Below the pieces are notes generated by a model. That model did no database searches. It was not told the origin of the DNA and saw only the letters and a program-made list of their open reading frames with translations. Below, in pieces: positions 1 to 9,627 of a stretch of DNA of 64,000 nucleotides; position 1 is the stretch's first letter, and every line of letters begins with the position of its first letter. Location: assembly GCF_016469335.1 (NCBI RefSeq), contig NZ_CP059888.1, forward strand, positions 1,798,001 to 1,862,000. Direction: 5' to 3'. The stretch comes from Flocculibacter collagenilyticus (GTDB lineage Bacteria > Pseudomonadota > Gammaproteobacteria > Enterobacterales > Alteromonadaceae). The position numbers and the translations under genes were made by a program.

Positions 1-86
1 ACCAATTTTACTCAGAAGTTCAAGCGATGGGTGGCCATCGCTGGGATACGTCAAGCCTGTTGGCTCGACTGGAAAGTAAGAAATAG
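1..86 (+). CDS. 3' end of an upstream gene (partial)
   Basis: A reading frame open from the window edge (codons from base 3) ends at a TAG at 84-86 and gives 27 residues containing QAMGGHRWDTSSLLARLE. The composition looks like a genuine amphipathic protein C-terminus, and the other two forward frames translate to less protein-like sequence. I do not recognise the family. Only the tail is present, so no function is assigned. Confidence 0.5.
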   Translation, partial: QFYSEVQAMGGHRWDTSSLLARLESKK

Positions 87-109
87 TCGATATTATCTGG
101 GATTTCTAA

Positions 110-766
110 ATGCTTGATAAAGTAATCATAGAAGCGTTTTTAAAAACATGCTCTTCATATGAGCGAACGATGTCTCAATTCAGAGCATGTAAACCAGGTG
201 GAGAGATGTCAGAAAGTAATCTCGTTTTTACCTTCCTTAAATCATTTTCACAACTAGCGCCTGATGCAATATGTGCAGCTGAGTTACCTTTTTCACTAAA
301 GGAAGGATTGCCATGGAGTAGTCATTTAGATGGCTTTATTTATTTCGAAGAAACAATATATTTAATTGAAGCAAAGAGAGATTACCCTGCGAAAATTTTC
401 TTTGAGAAGATCTGTAACGATCTTGAAAGAATAAAGCTTGACAGAGTTGCGTTTTGTCTAAAGAAAATGCTCAATAGAGAGGGTGTGTATAGTATGCCAA
501 TAAATAACGTTAAACAGGTAAAAGGAATTTTGTTGGCAGATACTTGGAGTGCATTAAATCAACGTATTTGGGCTACTGGCAAATGGGATAGTGTTGATTT
601 GAATTGGTTTCGTTCTCTGGATCGTGCTGGGCGCAAGTTGCCGTTTAGTGTTAAAGGCTCATCCTCTAATTATTCGTTATTGATTGCTCAGACTCAAAAT
701 TTAGAAAAATCATTATCCATTATTTCTAATACTGAGCAGCACCAATTGAGTGAAGATCTTTTTTAA
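110..766 (+). CDS. Hypothetical protein, possible PD-(D/E)XK nuclease fold
   Basis: A 218-residue protein with no signal peptide or membrane segment. Seen: a Glu in an N-terminal helix (E35), then Asp74 in HLDGFIYF and, 13 residues later, E87-A-K89 at the end of a hydrophobic strand (TIYLIEAKRD). The spacing D-x(12)-E-x-K after a helix Glu is the usual layout of the PD-(D/E)XK nuclease core. That superfamily includes restriction, repair and anti-phage enzymes, but the match is by eye and the function is inferred. The gene starts 23 bases after the truncated upstream gene and is convergent with sbcB. The ATG at 110 has no strong Shine-Dalgarno. It could equally be a non-enzymatic protein of unknown role. 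Confidence 0.6.
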   Translation: MLDKVIIEAFLKTCSSYERTMSQFRACKPGGEMSESNLVFTFLKSFSQLAPDAICAAELPFSLKEGLPWSSHLDGFIYFEETIYLIEAKRDYPAKIFFEKICNDLERIKLDRVAFCLKKMLNREGVYSMPINNVKQVKGILLADTWSALNQRIWATGKWDSVDLNWFRSLDRAGRKLPFSVKGSSSNYSLLIAQTQNLEKSLSIISNTEQHQLSEDLF

Positions 767-868
767 ACACTTTACGTGCTCTGTTTTGTATAAGTGGCAA
801 ACAAACTGCTGCAAAAACAACCCTCGAAAGGCCAACACGTCTAGAGTCAAATTAACTGGCGGTAGCCA

Positions 869-2311
869 TTATAACTGCGTCGAATACTCATACAATGCTT
901 TAAGAATATTCATTTTATGCTCGTCTTCCTGATGCTCCATTGCTAAATTTTCCAATTCAATAATAAAGTCTTCTGAAGTTAAATTAGGATTATCATGTCC
1001 GGACATCAATTTGTCTTTACGATAATGCTGCCAGCGCATCATTTCACTATTATCCAATGTGTGCGGAAAGTTTCTGGCTCTAAACCTGAAGAATAATTCT
1101 GAAAACTTTTTGTCGTCAAACGCTAAATCTAGCGCTGCTAGGTTTTCTGGTTTGGTGTTGTGAATCAATTGAAAGCGTTGCTTGTCGCCATTACTAACAA
1201 ATCCGCCTTGATATAACGCATAATCAGGATTAGTTTCTATTTTTCTATCTACTTCATTAGGTGCAAATACTGCCTCAACTTTTTGTTGTAGACCTTGCAT
1301 ATTCTTCAAAATATCTAAGTGCTTTAAGCATTGCTCTCTGTCAATGTTAAGGCGCTCAGCATTTTCTGGCAGAAGGGTTTTCGCTGGTGCCAGAATTGGG
1401 CATTTATTCAAGTGAACAAGTTTTAAACCTATTCGCTCTTCATTTGGGTCGAGATCAGCGGTAGCGGTATAAAGCTTTTCTTTTATTTCTTGGGCGGTTA
1501 AATGTTGCAAAGGTGCAGGATCAGACTGCAAATTGTACACAATAATTGCGTTTTTATTTTCTGGATGGAAACCAATTGGCACAACCCATGTAGTACAACC
1601 TTGTTCCGACGGTAACATACCAGACACGTGAACAAGCGGCGTCATTCCAGCCACATCGATTAACTGCGCAACTGATTTTTTTAGTCGTAAATTAAAAATG
1701 TAGTCGTACAGTTTGGCTTGCTTTTGCTTGATCAGCTTAGCCATTTCAATGGTGGCTATCACATCGGAAACTGCGTCATGCGCGGCTTCATGGCCAATAC
1801 CATTTGCTTTGGTTAAATCTTCTAATTTGAATGATGGTTTACCATCTTCATGCGTTGGCCAATTAATGCCTTCAGGGCGCAGTGCATAACATGCACGGAC
1901 CAAATCGATAATATCCCAACGTGAGTTACCATTTTGCCATTCACGTGCGTATGGGTCATAGAAATTGCGGTAAAGAGTGTAACGCGTTACTTCATCGTCA
2001 AAGCGAATACTGTTATAGCCAGCCACCGTTGTGTTAGGGCGAGAAAATTGTTCGTTTATTCGCGTAATAAAGTCATATTCGGTGTAACCACGTTTCATTA
2101 CAGTTTGTGGTGTAATACCAGTAATTAACGCCGCTTGCGGGTGTGGCAAATAATCATCAGCAAGCTGGCAATAAACTTCAAACGGCTCTTCAATAATATT
2201 TAGGTCATAGTCAGTACGAATACCTGCAAACTGCGCTGGCCGATCTTTTTTAGGAACTGCTCCCCACGTTTCGTAATCGTGCCAAAAAATAGTGTTAGTT
2301 GAATTATTCAT
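869..2311 (-). CDS. sbcB: Exodeoxyribonuclease I
   Basis: A 480-residue 3'-to-5' single-strand DNA exonuclease of the DnaQ-like (DEDDh) superfamily, acting in recombination, mismatch repair and suppression of recBC defects. Visible catalytic residues are D12 and E14 (motif DYET), D105 (SIRFDDEV) and H178/D183 (HDAVSDV). These sit exactly three residues earlier than D15, E17, D108, H181 and D186 of the E. coli enzyme. The SH3-like and C-terminal helical regions follow, with total length typical of the family (about 475). It is a single gene, convergent with the putative nuclease at 110-766. The intervening 767-868 holds no gene. Confidence 0.97.
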   Translation of the reverse strand: MNNSTNTIFWHDYETWGAVPKKDRPAQFAGIRTDYDLNIIEEPFEVYCQLADDYLPHPQAALITGITPQTVMKRGYTEYDFITRINEQFSRPNTTVAGYNSIRFDDEVTRYTLYRNFYDPYAREWQNGNSRWDIIDLVRACYALRPEGINWPTHEDGKPSFKLEDLTKANGIGHEAAHDAVSDVIATIEMAKLIKQKQAKLYDYIFNLRLKKSVAQLIDVAGMTPLVHVSGMLPSEQGCTTWVVPIGFHPENKNAIIVYNLQSDPAPLQHLTAQEIKEKLYTATADLDPNEERIGLKLVHLNKCPILAPAKTLLPENAERLNIDREQCLKHLDILKNMQGLQQKVEAVFAPNEVDRKIETNPDYALYQGGFVSNGDKQRFQLIHNTKPENLAALDLAFDDKKFSELFFRFRARNFPHTLDNSEMMRWQHYRKDKLMSGHDNPNLTSEDFIIELENLAMEHQEDEHKMNILKALYEYSTQL

Positions 2312-2361
2312 ACTTCAAATATTCTTTTTGTAATTTAAATTAGGGGATATTGTTCGTAATG

Positions 2362-3003
2362 TTAAAGTGTTACCACTCTTACTGCTAATCCTATAAACAC
2401 GATACCTGAAATTTTGTCTATGGTAGTAGCGTGTTTATTAAACGCAATACGAGAGCTAGCTAACGCGACAGCGCATGCTACGATGCAGTACCAGAGGGCG
2501 TCAATAATGCCCACAGTTGCCACCATAATACTGCTAGTTGCAATGTTAGATGTTTCAGGGGTGATAAATTGGCTGAATAATGCAGTGAAAAATATAGCAA
2601 GTTTAGGATTTAAAATAGCAATGGCTGCTGAGTCTTTTATAGCTTGCGCGATTGTCGTTTGTGACGCCTGAGGTTGCTGAGTCGCATTATCTTGATTTTC
2701 TATATTATCCGCTTGAGGGGCTGGTTTTGCTGTTAGGGCTTTATAACCCATCCATAATAAGTAAGCTGCGCCACCGTACACCAATACTTTGTAAAGTAGT
2801 GGGAACTTAATAACAAGTGCAGACAATCCTACAATGGTTGCAACTGCGTAAAGTGCTACCGCTGCGCCGTGGCTAATGGCTGCAATTAAGCCATGCCAAA
2901 TTGAACTAACACTGTGCTTTAAAATAACAGCTAAACTTGGGCCTGGGGACATTGCACCTAATATGCAAATGGTGGCTAACGATAGCCATGCGGTTATTTC
3001 CAT
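2362..3003 (-). CDS. LysE/RhtB family amino-acid exporter
   Basis: A 213-residue inner-membrane transporter with about six hydrophobic segments and the N-terminal signature GAMSPGPSLAVI, characteristic of LysE/RhtB (threonine, homoserine or lysine efflux, proton driven). A Gln/Asn/Ala-rich hydrophilic loop of about 30 residues sits in the middle (near residues 95-125), as in other RhtB members. A GTG at 3012 would add MFL. I prefer the ATG at 3003 because family members usually begin ME, although neither start has a strong ribosome binding site. The gene lies 50 bases upstream of sbcB on the same strand. The substrate cannot be deduced. Confidence 0.85.
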   Translation of the reverse strand: MEITAWLSLATICILGAMSPGPSLAVILKHSVSSIWHGLIAAISHGAAVALYAVATIVGLSALVIKFPLLYKVLVYGGAAYLLWMGYKALTAKPAPQADNIENQDNATQQPQASQTTIAQAIKDSAAIAILNPKLAIFFTALFSQFITPETSNIATSSIMVATVGIIDALWYCIVACAVALASSRIAFNKHATTIDKISGIVFIGLAVRVVTL

Positions 3004-3157
3004 TAAGAACACTCTACTAAGTCGGTTAGACCCAACCTACAAAATGGTAGATTGGGTAAGAATTTGCGAGTGCGTATGATAACTAAGCGTGCCACCAACT
3101 TAAACTAAATTTATGTGTTCGCCTTAAATTTTGTGTGCGGTAGGTTATTTAAAAGTG

Positions 3158-3472
3158 CTAATTTGCACACTTTATACACTCATTAGCGTAGGGTAATGCT
3201 TCTAAGCGCGCAGTTGAAATGGATTCTCCGCAACTATTGCAATAACCATATTCTCCCGCTTCAATTTTATCTAACGCTTCAGCGATTAACCGAAGTTCGT
3301 ATTCGCAATCACCTTTTAACTGTTGTAGAACATCATGATTTTCATTTTCTGTAGCTTGCTCTGAAAAGTCAGCAGCACGGCCATTTCTAAAATCGGCTTT
3401 AATCGCTTCAAGGCGAGTCTGTAATTGTGAGCGTTTTGTGGTTAGCTCATTTTTTAACTGTTCAGCATTCAT
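3158..3472 (-). CDS. DksA/TraR-family C4 zinc-finger protein
   Basis: A 104-residue protein with an N-terminal coiled-coil hairpin (about residues 1-70, KxE/Q-rich) and a C-terminal zinc finger with C78, C81, C99 and C102 (YCNSCG ... CIKC). DksA/TraR proteins enter the RNA polymerase secondary channel and alter promoter open-complex stability, often with ppGpp. This one is shorter than DksA (about 150) and has an acidic AADFSE tip where DksA carries its conserved Asp pair, so it resembles the small YbiI-like paralogues. The frame extends upstream to a TTG at 3520. The ATG at 3472 is chosen because the MNAEQLKNEL start fits the coiled coil. A TTG at 3478 has better AGGA spacing and cannot be excluded. 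Confidence 0.85.
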   Translation of the reverse strand: MNAEQLKNELTTKRSQLQTRLEAIKADFRNGRAADFSEQATENENHDVLQQLKGDCEYELRLIAEALDKIEAGEYGYCNSCGESISTARLEALPYANECIKCAN

Positions 3473-3855
3473 GGTCAATTGGATAATCCTCACGTAATTA
3501 AATAGCGATATTTGATGCAAGAGTTGTTCAGTTAGAGTGTCAGTAGATTGATGAACAAGCTTAATACGGATAAGAAACTACCCATTACTAGGTTAAGTAT
3601 TGCACAAAACGTGGTTTTTGCACTGTTTGCTGGTTGGCGCGAGAATGGATTTTTTTCAAGGCTGATAAAGAATTGAAAATATAGCTAAAAGTAATGAATG
3701 TTAAGTGAATTGGTGGAAATTGAACTATGCTTATGGTGAATAGCCTTAACTATGCTCATTGTTGTAATTATTGGGATAATGGCAGCGCTAACATCATCCA
3801 TAGAAGTATTATGTGCATACAAAAGGTAATGAATAATAATTAATAGGGGAAGGCG
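3473..3855. other. Intergenic region between divergent genes
   Basis: This stretch separates the minus-strand DksA-like gene from the plus-strand CBS gene and should hold both promoters. No convincing gene is present. A 7-bp inverted repeat (TTGTTCA at 3524-3530, TGAACAA at 3552-3558) lies just upstream of the DksA-like gene and could be an operator or chance. A strong ribosome binding site (GGGGAAGG) lies directly before the CBS gene. Confidence 0.5.
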
Positions 3856-4284
3856 ATGGAGTCGGTTAAAGTTTCTGAGTATATGCAACATCATCCCGTA
3901 ACATTTACACCCGATATGACGGTAGTGGCGGCTGTTGAAAAATTATTAGAAACACATCAAATAGGTGGGCCTGTTATTGATGATAAAAAGCATGTAATTG
4001 GCTTTTTGTCAGAGCAAGATTGTTTAAAGCAAATGCTTGATGCGACTTATCAAAATGAGTCTCATTCAACGGTAAATGAAGTGATGCGCAAAGACGTAAT
4101 AACAGTAAGCCCTCATTCAGGTATATTTGAATTAGCACAAGACATGACAGGGCTAAAACCAAAAATTTATCCTGTGGTTAATGAAGATGGCATTTTACTG
4201 GGTACTATTACCCGCATTAATGTGTTGAAAGCGCTGGATATGCATTTGCACTCAATATACGAACAAGGCCACAGATTCGTTTAA
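3856..4284 (+). CDS. Two-CBS-domain protein
   Basis: A 142-residue cytoplasmic protein made only of a Bateman module. CBS1 spans about residues 8-62 (VSEYMQHHPVTFTPDMTV to SEQDCLKQM) and CBS2 about residues 72-130 (VNEVMRKDVITVSPHSGI to TRINVLKAL). CBS pairs bind adenosine nucleotides and regulate partners; stand-alone examples are common and mostly uncharacterised. The ATG at 3856 is supported by GGGGAAGG seven to eight bases upstream. It is monocistronic as far as seen. Confidence 0.9.
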   Translation: MESVKVSEYMQHHPVTFTPDMTVVAAVEKLLETHQIGGPVIDDKKHVIGFLSEQDCLKQMLDATYQNESHSTVNEVMRKDVITVSPHSGIFELAQDMTGLKPKIYPVVNEDGILLGTITRINVLKALDMHLHSIYEQGHRFV

Positions 4285-4327
4285 GTTTTAGAGTAAGTAA
4301 TTTAAACAGAGATGTTCAACGCCAATT

Positions 4328-4378
4328 CACCGCACTCTTAACTTTAATATCTATTTTAGGTACCTTGATAGTGCGGTG
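4328..4378. repeat. 9-bp perfect inverted repeat
   Basis: The arms CACCGCACT (4328-4336) and AGTGCGGTG (4370-4378) are perfect reverse complements separated by 33 bases, between the CBS gene and hrpA. There is no T-tract, so this is a weak terminator candidate. It may be a regulatory or mRNA-processing structure. Confidence 0.35.
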
Positions 4379-4504
4379 CTAGCTATAGCATAACGACCCT
4401 TAAAGTGAACGAAATTAACCAAATACTTACCTTAACCCTAGTAATCAAGTCACCTGATTGATAGCATTACCGATTATCAATACCGCTATTTCAATTTTAC
4501 CTCA

Positions 4505-7500
4505 GTGAACCATAACGTGAATTCGACTATTTCTGCTTCAAAAAGTAATCATCAAACTAATCCTTTTTATATTGATTTAAACCACTGCTTACTAAAAGAC
4601 AAGTTTGTGTTTATTCGCAGGCTCAAAGGGTTAGGCAAAGTTTCGGACGAAGAAAAACAGCGTGTCCAGTTTGAAGCCATTAAAGCAGATGTTGCAAAAT
4701 CTGAAGCAATTCGCGCGCACAAGCTGAATAACAAGCCTAATGTAACGTACCCAGAGGCTTTACCTGTTTCGCAAAAGAAAGAGGGTATTGCAAAAGCGAT
4801 TGCTGAACATCAGGTAGTGATAATTGCCGGCGAAACGGGCTCTGGTAAAACAACGCAAATACCTAAAATATGTTTAGAGCTTGGTCGTGGTGTTGCAGGA
4901 TTAATTGGTCATACTCAGCCGCGAAGAATAGCTGCGCGAAGTGTGGCGAATCGTATTGCGGAAGAGCTGGATAGTGAGTTAGGTGGCTATGTTGGTTATA
5001 AGGTTAGATTTACCGACCAAGTGAGCGATGACTCTTATATAAAGTTGATGACCGACGGTATTTTACTGGCAGAAATTCAGCACGATCGTTTTCTAAATAA
5101 GTACGACACCATCATTATTGATGAAGCGCATGAACGTAGTTTAAACATTGACTTTTTATTAGGCTACCTGAAACAGCTATTAAGTAAACGCCCTGACTTA
5201 AAGCTTATTATTACGTCTGCGACAATTGACCAATCTCGCTTTTCTAAGCATTTTAATAACGCACCTATTATTGAAGTGTCGGGAAGAACGTTTCCCGTTG
5301 AAACGCGTTATCGCCCAATTGATAACGATAAAGAAACTGAGAATGATCAAATTCAAGCGATATTTGATGCAGTAGATGAGCTTAGCCATGAAAGTAGGGG
5401 CGACATACTTATTTTTATGAATGGTGAGCGAGAAATTCGTGACACTGCTGATGCGTTAGAAAAGCGTAAATTGCGAGATACCGAAATTGTGCCGCTATAT
5501 GCACGATTAACAGTGGCAGAGCAGAACAGAGTATTTCAACCGCACAGTGCTAGACGAATTGTATTAGCGACAAACGTAGCAGAAACATCACTGACTGTGC
5601 CGGGCATAAAATATGTAATTGATCCGGGTACAGCAAGAATTAGCCGATACAGTTACCGAACTAAAGTACAACGCTTACCAATAGAGCCTATTTCACAGGC
5701 TAGTGCAAATCAAAGGCAAGGACGTTGTGGTCGTGTATCGAATGGTATCTGTATTCGTTTATATTCAGAAGATGACTTTTTAGCGCGCCCAGAATTTACT
5801 GATCCTGAAATTTTACGAACCAATCTTGCCTCGGTTATTTTACAAATGCTCTCGTTAGGATTGGGCGACATTGAAAAGTTTCCATTCGTACAAGCACCTG
5901 ACAGACGCAATATTACCGATGGCGTAAGGCTACTAGAAGAACTCGAAGCAGTTTCAGTAATAAGTAACCGAAAAAATGAAACTTATAAGCTCACCAATAG
6001 TGGTAAGCAATTAGCCCGTTTTCCTGTTGATCCCCGATTAGCTAAAATGGTGCTTACGGCATCTCAATACGGTGCTGTAGATGAGGTAATGATTATTGTT
6101 TCAGCGCTTTCAATTCAAGATCCACGAGAACGCCCCGCAGAATACAAACAACAAGCTGACACATTACATAGCCGCTTTTATGATAAAGAATCTGACTTCC
6201 TCGCATTTCTAAATTTATGGGGATACCTTCAAGAACAGCAAGAAGAACAGTCACGTAGCCAATTTAGAAAGCTATGTAAAAAAGAACTGTTAGCTTATAT
6301 GCGTGTACGCGAATGGCAAGATGTGTATTGGCAACTTAAGCAAGCGGTGAAAGAAGCAAATATTACCATAAATACTCAAGGTGCAGATTTTGAAGCGATT
6401 CATCGCTCTTTACTTTCAGGACTGTTAAGTCATGTTGGATTTAAAGATGTAGAGCAAAATTATAAAGGCGCTCGAAACAGCAAGTTTTATTTATTTCCGG
6501 GCTCTAACTTATTTAAAAAGCAACCAAAGTGGGTAATGGCGGCAGAGTTAGTTGAAACGTCACGTTTGTATGGTCGAGTTGCCGCAAAAATTCAGTCAGA
6601 ATGGATTGAGCCACTGGCGCAACATTTAGTAAAACGTAGTTATTCAGAACCTCATTGGAATCGTAAAAGAGGTAGTGTAGTTGCGTATGAACAACAAGCG
6701 CTTTATGGTTTAGTAATTGTTGCGAAACGCTCGGTGACTTACACCAATATCGACCCCGTTACTTCACGAGAAATATTTATTCGCGAAGCACTAGTGAACG
6801 ACAATTTTGCGACTAATTTACGTTTTATGTCGCATAACCGTAGTTTAATAAAGTCAATTGAAGCATTAGAAAATAAAGTTCGTCGCAGAGACTTACTAGT
6901 TGATGAACAAAGGCTGTATGAATATTTTGATGAAAATATTCCTGAAGGCATTGCCTGCCAAGCCAGTTTCTTGAAATGGTATAACCATGCCAAGAAAAAC
7001 AACAAGCATTTATTATGTTTAACAGAAGATGAATTATTACAGCGTGATACTGCACATATTAGTGCGCTAGATTATCCAGACACTTGGACACAGGGCAATC
7101 TTTCATTTTCCATTCAATATGACTTTGATCCTGCAAGTGACGTAGATGGTATTTCAGTCGTGATCCCTTTACCGCTATTGAATCAAGTTGAAGACGAAGG
7201 CTTTGACTGGCTAGTACCAGGACTACAACATACCCTCATAGTGGCATTAATTAAATCGTTACCAAAACAGCTAAGACGCAACTTTGTTCCTGCGCCAAAT
7301 TATGCAGATGCTGTAATAAGCAACCTTCAACAAAAAGAAGGCAAGTTGATTGATCAAGTAACCAAACAGTTGTTGCGCATGACGGGCGTGAAGGTAAGTG
7401 AAGAAAGTTGGGATTACGAGCAATTACCTAGCTTTTTGAAAATGCACTTTATTGTGGTAGATGAAAAAGATAAGAAGCTTGCTAGTGGTTATTCGTTAGA

Positions 7501-8425
7501 TAAATTAAAACAGCAGCTACAAGGTGCTGTAGAAGAATCTCTTAAGCAAGCTGCTGATCCAGACATTGAACAAGCTGGTATGGAAAGTTGGAGTGTAAAT
7601 ACACTGCCTGAAGTATACGTGCAAAAAAAGGGAAACTTTGAAATTAAAGCTTACCCAGCACTAATTGATGAAGGTAAAACAGTTGGCATAAAGCTTATTG
7701 ATAATCAGTATGAAGCTGAACAGCTTTCTTGGATTGGTGTTAGGCGACTCATTTTGATGAATGTGCCATCACCTATCAAATACCTACAGGAATCGCTACC
7801 AAACAAAGCAAAATTAGGGCTTTACTTTAATCCATTTGGCCAAATTAAAGACTTAATCAACGACTGTATTGCAGCATCGGTTGATTCGCTTATACAAAGT
7901 CACCCGCTGCCTAGAGATGAAGAGTCATTCACTAAACTAAAAGAACTTGTTAGGGCCGAGCTGGGTGATCATGTGGTTATTGTCGCTCAACAAGTTGAAA
8001 AGATTTTATCGTTAGCGCATGCAGTTAAAAAGCGCATGAAAGGCAATATTGGCTTAGCGTTTATTCATGCCTTTAACGACATTAAAGATCAAATCGATAA
8101 TTTAGTGTTTAGCGGCTTTGTTCAAGCGCATGGTGTTAAAAAATTAGATGATATTGCCCGTTATGTGAGTGCAATTAATCATAGAATGGAAAAATTAGCG
8201 ATAGATCCGCACAAAGACAAGCTTCGTATCCAAGAAGTAGAGAAAGTGAGTAAGCAGCTTGAAGTCATGTTTAGTAAAGTTGGATCAAATATTGAACTGC
8301 GTAATCAATTAAATGATGTTCGCTGGATGATTGAAGAATTAAGAGTGTCTCTATTCGCACAATCTCTGGGCACACCATACCCTATATCGGCTAAGCGAAT
8401 TTTAAATAAAATGGCCGAGTTATAA
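4505..8425 (+). CDS. hrpA: ATP-dependent RNA helicase HrpA
   Basis: A 1,306-residue DEAH-box helicase, the size of E. coli HrpA (1,300). Motif I is GETGSGKT at 109-116, motif II DEAH at 206-209, motif III SAT at 238-240 and motif VI QGRCGR at 405-410. Winged-helix, ratchet and OB regions follow, then the large HrpA-specific C-terminal region (DUF3418), ending with basic RILNKMAEL. HrpA unwinds RNA and helps rescue stalled or collided ribosomes. The start is a GTG at 4505 with no strong Shine-Dalgarno. The residues before the first conserved helicase segment match family length, so the start is probably right to within a few codons. Confidence 0.97.
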   Translation: MNHNVNSTISASKSNHQTNPFYIDLNHCLLKDKFVFIRRLKGLGKVSDEEKQRVQFEAIKADVAKSEAIRAHKLNNKPNVTYPEALPVSQKKEGIAKAIAEHQVVIIAGETGSGKTTQIPKICLELGRGVAGLIGHTQPRRIAARSVANRIAEELDSELGGYVGYKVRFTDQVSDDSYIKLMTDGILLAEIQHDRFLNKYDTIIIDEAHERSLNIDFLLGYLKQLLSKRPDLKLIITSATIDQSRFSKHFNNAPIIEVSGRTFPVETRYRPIDNDKETENDQIQAIFDAVDELSHESRGDILIFMNGEREIRDTADALEKRKLRDTEIVPLYARLTVAEQNRVFQPHSARRIVLATNVAETSLTVPGIKYVIDPGTARISRYSYRTKVQRLPIEPISQASANQRQGRCGRVSNGICIRLYSEDDFLARPEFTDPEILRTNLASVILQMLSLGLGDIEKFPFVQAPDRRNITDGVRLLEELEAVSVISNRKNETYKLTNSGKQLARFPVDPRLAKMVLTASQYGAVDEVMIIVSALSIQDPRERPAEYKQQADTLHSRFYDKESDFLAFLNLWGYLQEQQEEQSRSQFRKLCKKELLAYMRVREWQDVYWQLKQAVKEANITINTQGADFEAIHRSLLSGLLSHVGFKDVEQNYKGARNSKFYLFPGSNLFKKQPKWVMAAELVETSRLYGRVAAKIQSEWIEPLAQHLVKRSYSEPHWNRKRGSVVAYEQQALYGLVIVAKRSVTYTNIDPVTSREIFIREALVNDNFATNLRFMSHNRSLIKSIEALENKVRRRDLLVDEQRLYEYFDENIPEGIACQASFLKWYNHAKKNNKHLLCLTEDELLQRDTAHISALDYPDTWTQGNLSFSIQYDFDPASDVDGISVVIPLPLLNQVEDEGFDWLVPGLQHTLIVALIKSLPKQLRRNFVPAPNYADAVISNLQQKEGKLIDQVTKQLLRMTGVKVSEESWDYEQLPSFLKMHFIVVDEKDKKLASGYSLDKLKQQLQGAVEESLKQAADPDIEQAGMESWSVNTLPEVYVQKKGNFEIKAYPALIDEGKTVGIKLIDNQYEAEQLSWIGVRRLILMNVPSPIKYLQESLPNKAKLGLYFNPFGQIKDLINDCIAASVDSLIQSHPLPRDEESFTKLKELVRAELGDHVVIVAQQVEKILSLAHAVKKRMKGNIGLAFIHAFNDIKDQIDNLVFSGFVQAHGVKKLDDIARYVSAINHRMEKLAIDPHKDKLRIQEVEKVSKQLEVMFSKVGSNIELRNQLNDVRWMIEELRVSLFAQSLGTPYPISAKRILNKMAEL

Positions 8426-8609
8426 TAAATTGGGTTAAAGATAAATAAAATGTAAATTAATCACTTATGATGTTTCCATTAATCAGATTTGAGTGATAAC
8501 TTATACATGTATGCATCATTGCTTTGTCGTATTGTTTAGATAATAATCTATAAGGTATGGAAATGAACAGGATGGAGTTTGCAGGTATCGCAAACATAAA
8601 GGAATGGGA

Positions 8610-9044
8610 ATGAAGTTATCAAATGAGAATTCGTCTGATCTACATCATTCGCTCACAAAAGTACTTGTAGTAGATGACGAATACTTCAATTTTGAAATTC
8701 TACAAAGTGCGCTAAGTAAACGATTTTCGCTTGAGTACGCTGATTCAGGCCAACATTGTTTGCAAAAAGCGATTGTGAGTCGCCCTGATGTGATTTTATT
8801 AGATGTGTGTATGCCAGGATTAGATGGTTATGACACTTGTCGTCTAATAAAAAATACGCCTGAAACTAAAGCAATACCTGTGCTAATGGTCTCTGGCTTA
8901 GAGTCAGATGAAGAAAAAGATGCAGGCTTCGCAGCAGGATGCGACGATTATATTGTAAAGCCATTCTCCATAACGGAATTAATAGAAAAAATAGATGGAT
9001 TCGTAGGTCCGAGAAAGGCCGTTAGTATCAGTAGTGATAGGTGA
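8610..9044 (+). CDS. Single-domain response regulator (CheY-like REC)
   Basis: A 144-residue receiver domain with acidic-pocket D22-D23 (VVDDE), phospho-acceptor D65 (VILLDVCMPG), the switch Ser in LMVSG and Lys in YIVKPF. There is no output domain, so it must signal by protein contact. An ATG at 8604 would add two residues, but AAAGGA at 8598-8603 abuts it and is well spaced (6 bases) for the ATG at 8610, which is therefore chosen. A PilZ gene follows after 9 bases, suggesting a small operon linking phosphorelay and c-di-GMP signalling. The cognate kinase is not in this window. Confidence 0.92.
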   Translation: MKLSNENSSDLHHSLTKVLVVDDEYFNFEILQSALSKRFSLEYADSGQHCLQKAIVSRPDVILLDVCMPGLDGYDTCRLIKNTPETKAIPVLMVSGLESDEEKDAGFAAGCDDYIVKPFSITELIEKIDGFVGPRKAVSISSDR

Positions 9045-9053
9045 GGTTTAAGC

Positions 9054-9350
9054 ATGATTTATGATGATAAACGAAATTTTTTTCGAATGATGGTTAATAC
9101 GGACATTAAAGTTGTTATTCAGGATTCTGAAGTAGGCAGAGAAATTGATGGCATTTGTAGAGACTTAAGCGCCACGGGCATTTCTATTTCAACAGATGAA
9201 CCAATTGAAATGGGCACCGAGATATTTATTTATTTAGATGCTGCCAATTTAAATTTACCAGCGTTAGATGCTAAAGCAAAAGTGGTAAGGTGTTCTGAAG
9301 AGACAAATAATTCGTTTCTAATTGGTGCAGAAATTTTAGATATGCTGTAG
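9054..9350 (+). CDS. PilZ-domain c-di-GMP binding protein
   Basis: A 98-residue protein that is a single PilZ domain. Both halves of the c-di-GMP binding signature are present: RxxxR at R7-R11 (KRNFFRMM) and DxSxxG at D37-G42 (RDLSATGIS). Such proteins act as cytoplasmic c-di-GMP receptors controlling motility, adhesion or secretion through partner binding. It sits 9 bases downstream of the response regulator and is probably co-transcribed with it. Confidence 0.92.
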   Translation: MIYDDKRNFFRMMVNTDIKVVIQDSEVGREIDGICRDLSATGISISTDEPIEMGTEIFIYLDAANLNLPALDAKAKVVRCSEETNNSFLIGAEILDML

Positions 9351-9477
9351 TAACCAGCTTAACGCTGCTTGGAGTTCTACTTCATCATCACTATTAGCAG
9401 TAAAAGTAGCGGTTTGTGAATCAGCGCTGACGCTATTAAGTAGATGCTAGTATGTAGATGTTAGGTAAGCATAAATA

Positions 9478-9500
9478 GGGAAGTCCTTTCCCTTATTATT
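9478..9500 (+). terminator. Possible weak intrinsic terminator after the REC-PilZ pair
   Basis: GGGAA (9478-9482) pairs with TTCCC (9488-9492) across a 5-base loop and is followed by a T-rich run (TTATTATTTTATT). The stem is short, so this is only a candidate. Confidence 0.35.
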
Positions 9501-9627
9501 TTATTCTAAAAACGTTTCTTTGCTCTTAACTTCTTAAAATGAACTACGTTAATTTCTAATAATCCACAATCAGCGGTCACGCGTTACTATAAAACTACAC
9601 ATTAATACTACATAACAACTGTGTAAC

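Noticed and set aside
750-932. Plus-strand 60-codon frame overlapping the end of sbcB
   Set aside because: It overlaps two well-supported genes and shows no protein-like features.
3685-3894. Minus-strand 69-codon frame overlapping the start of the CBS gene
   Set aside because: Low-complexity His/Ile-rich translation with no ribosome binding site, overlapping the strong start of the real gene.
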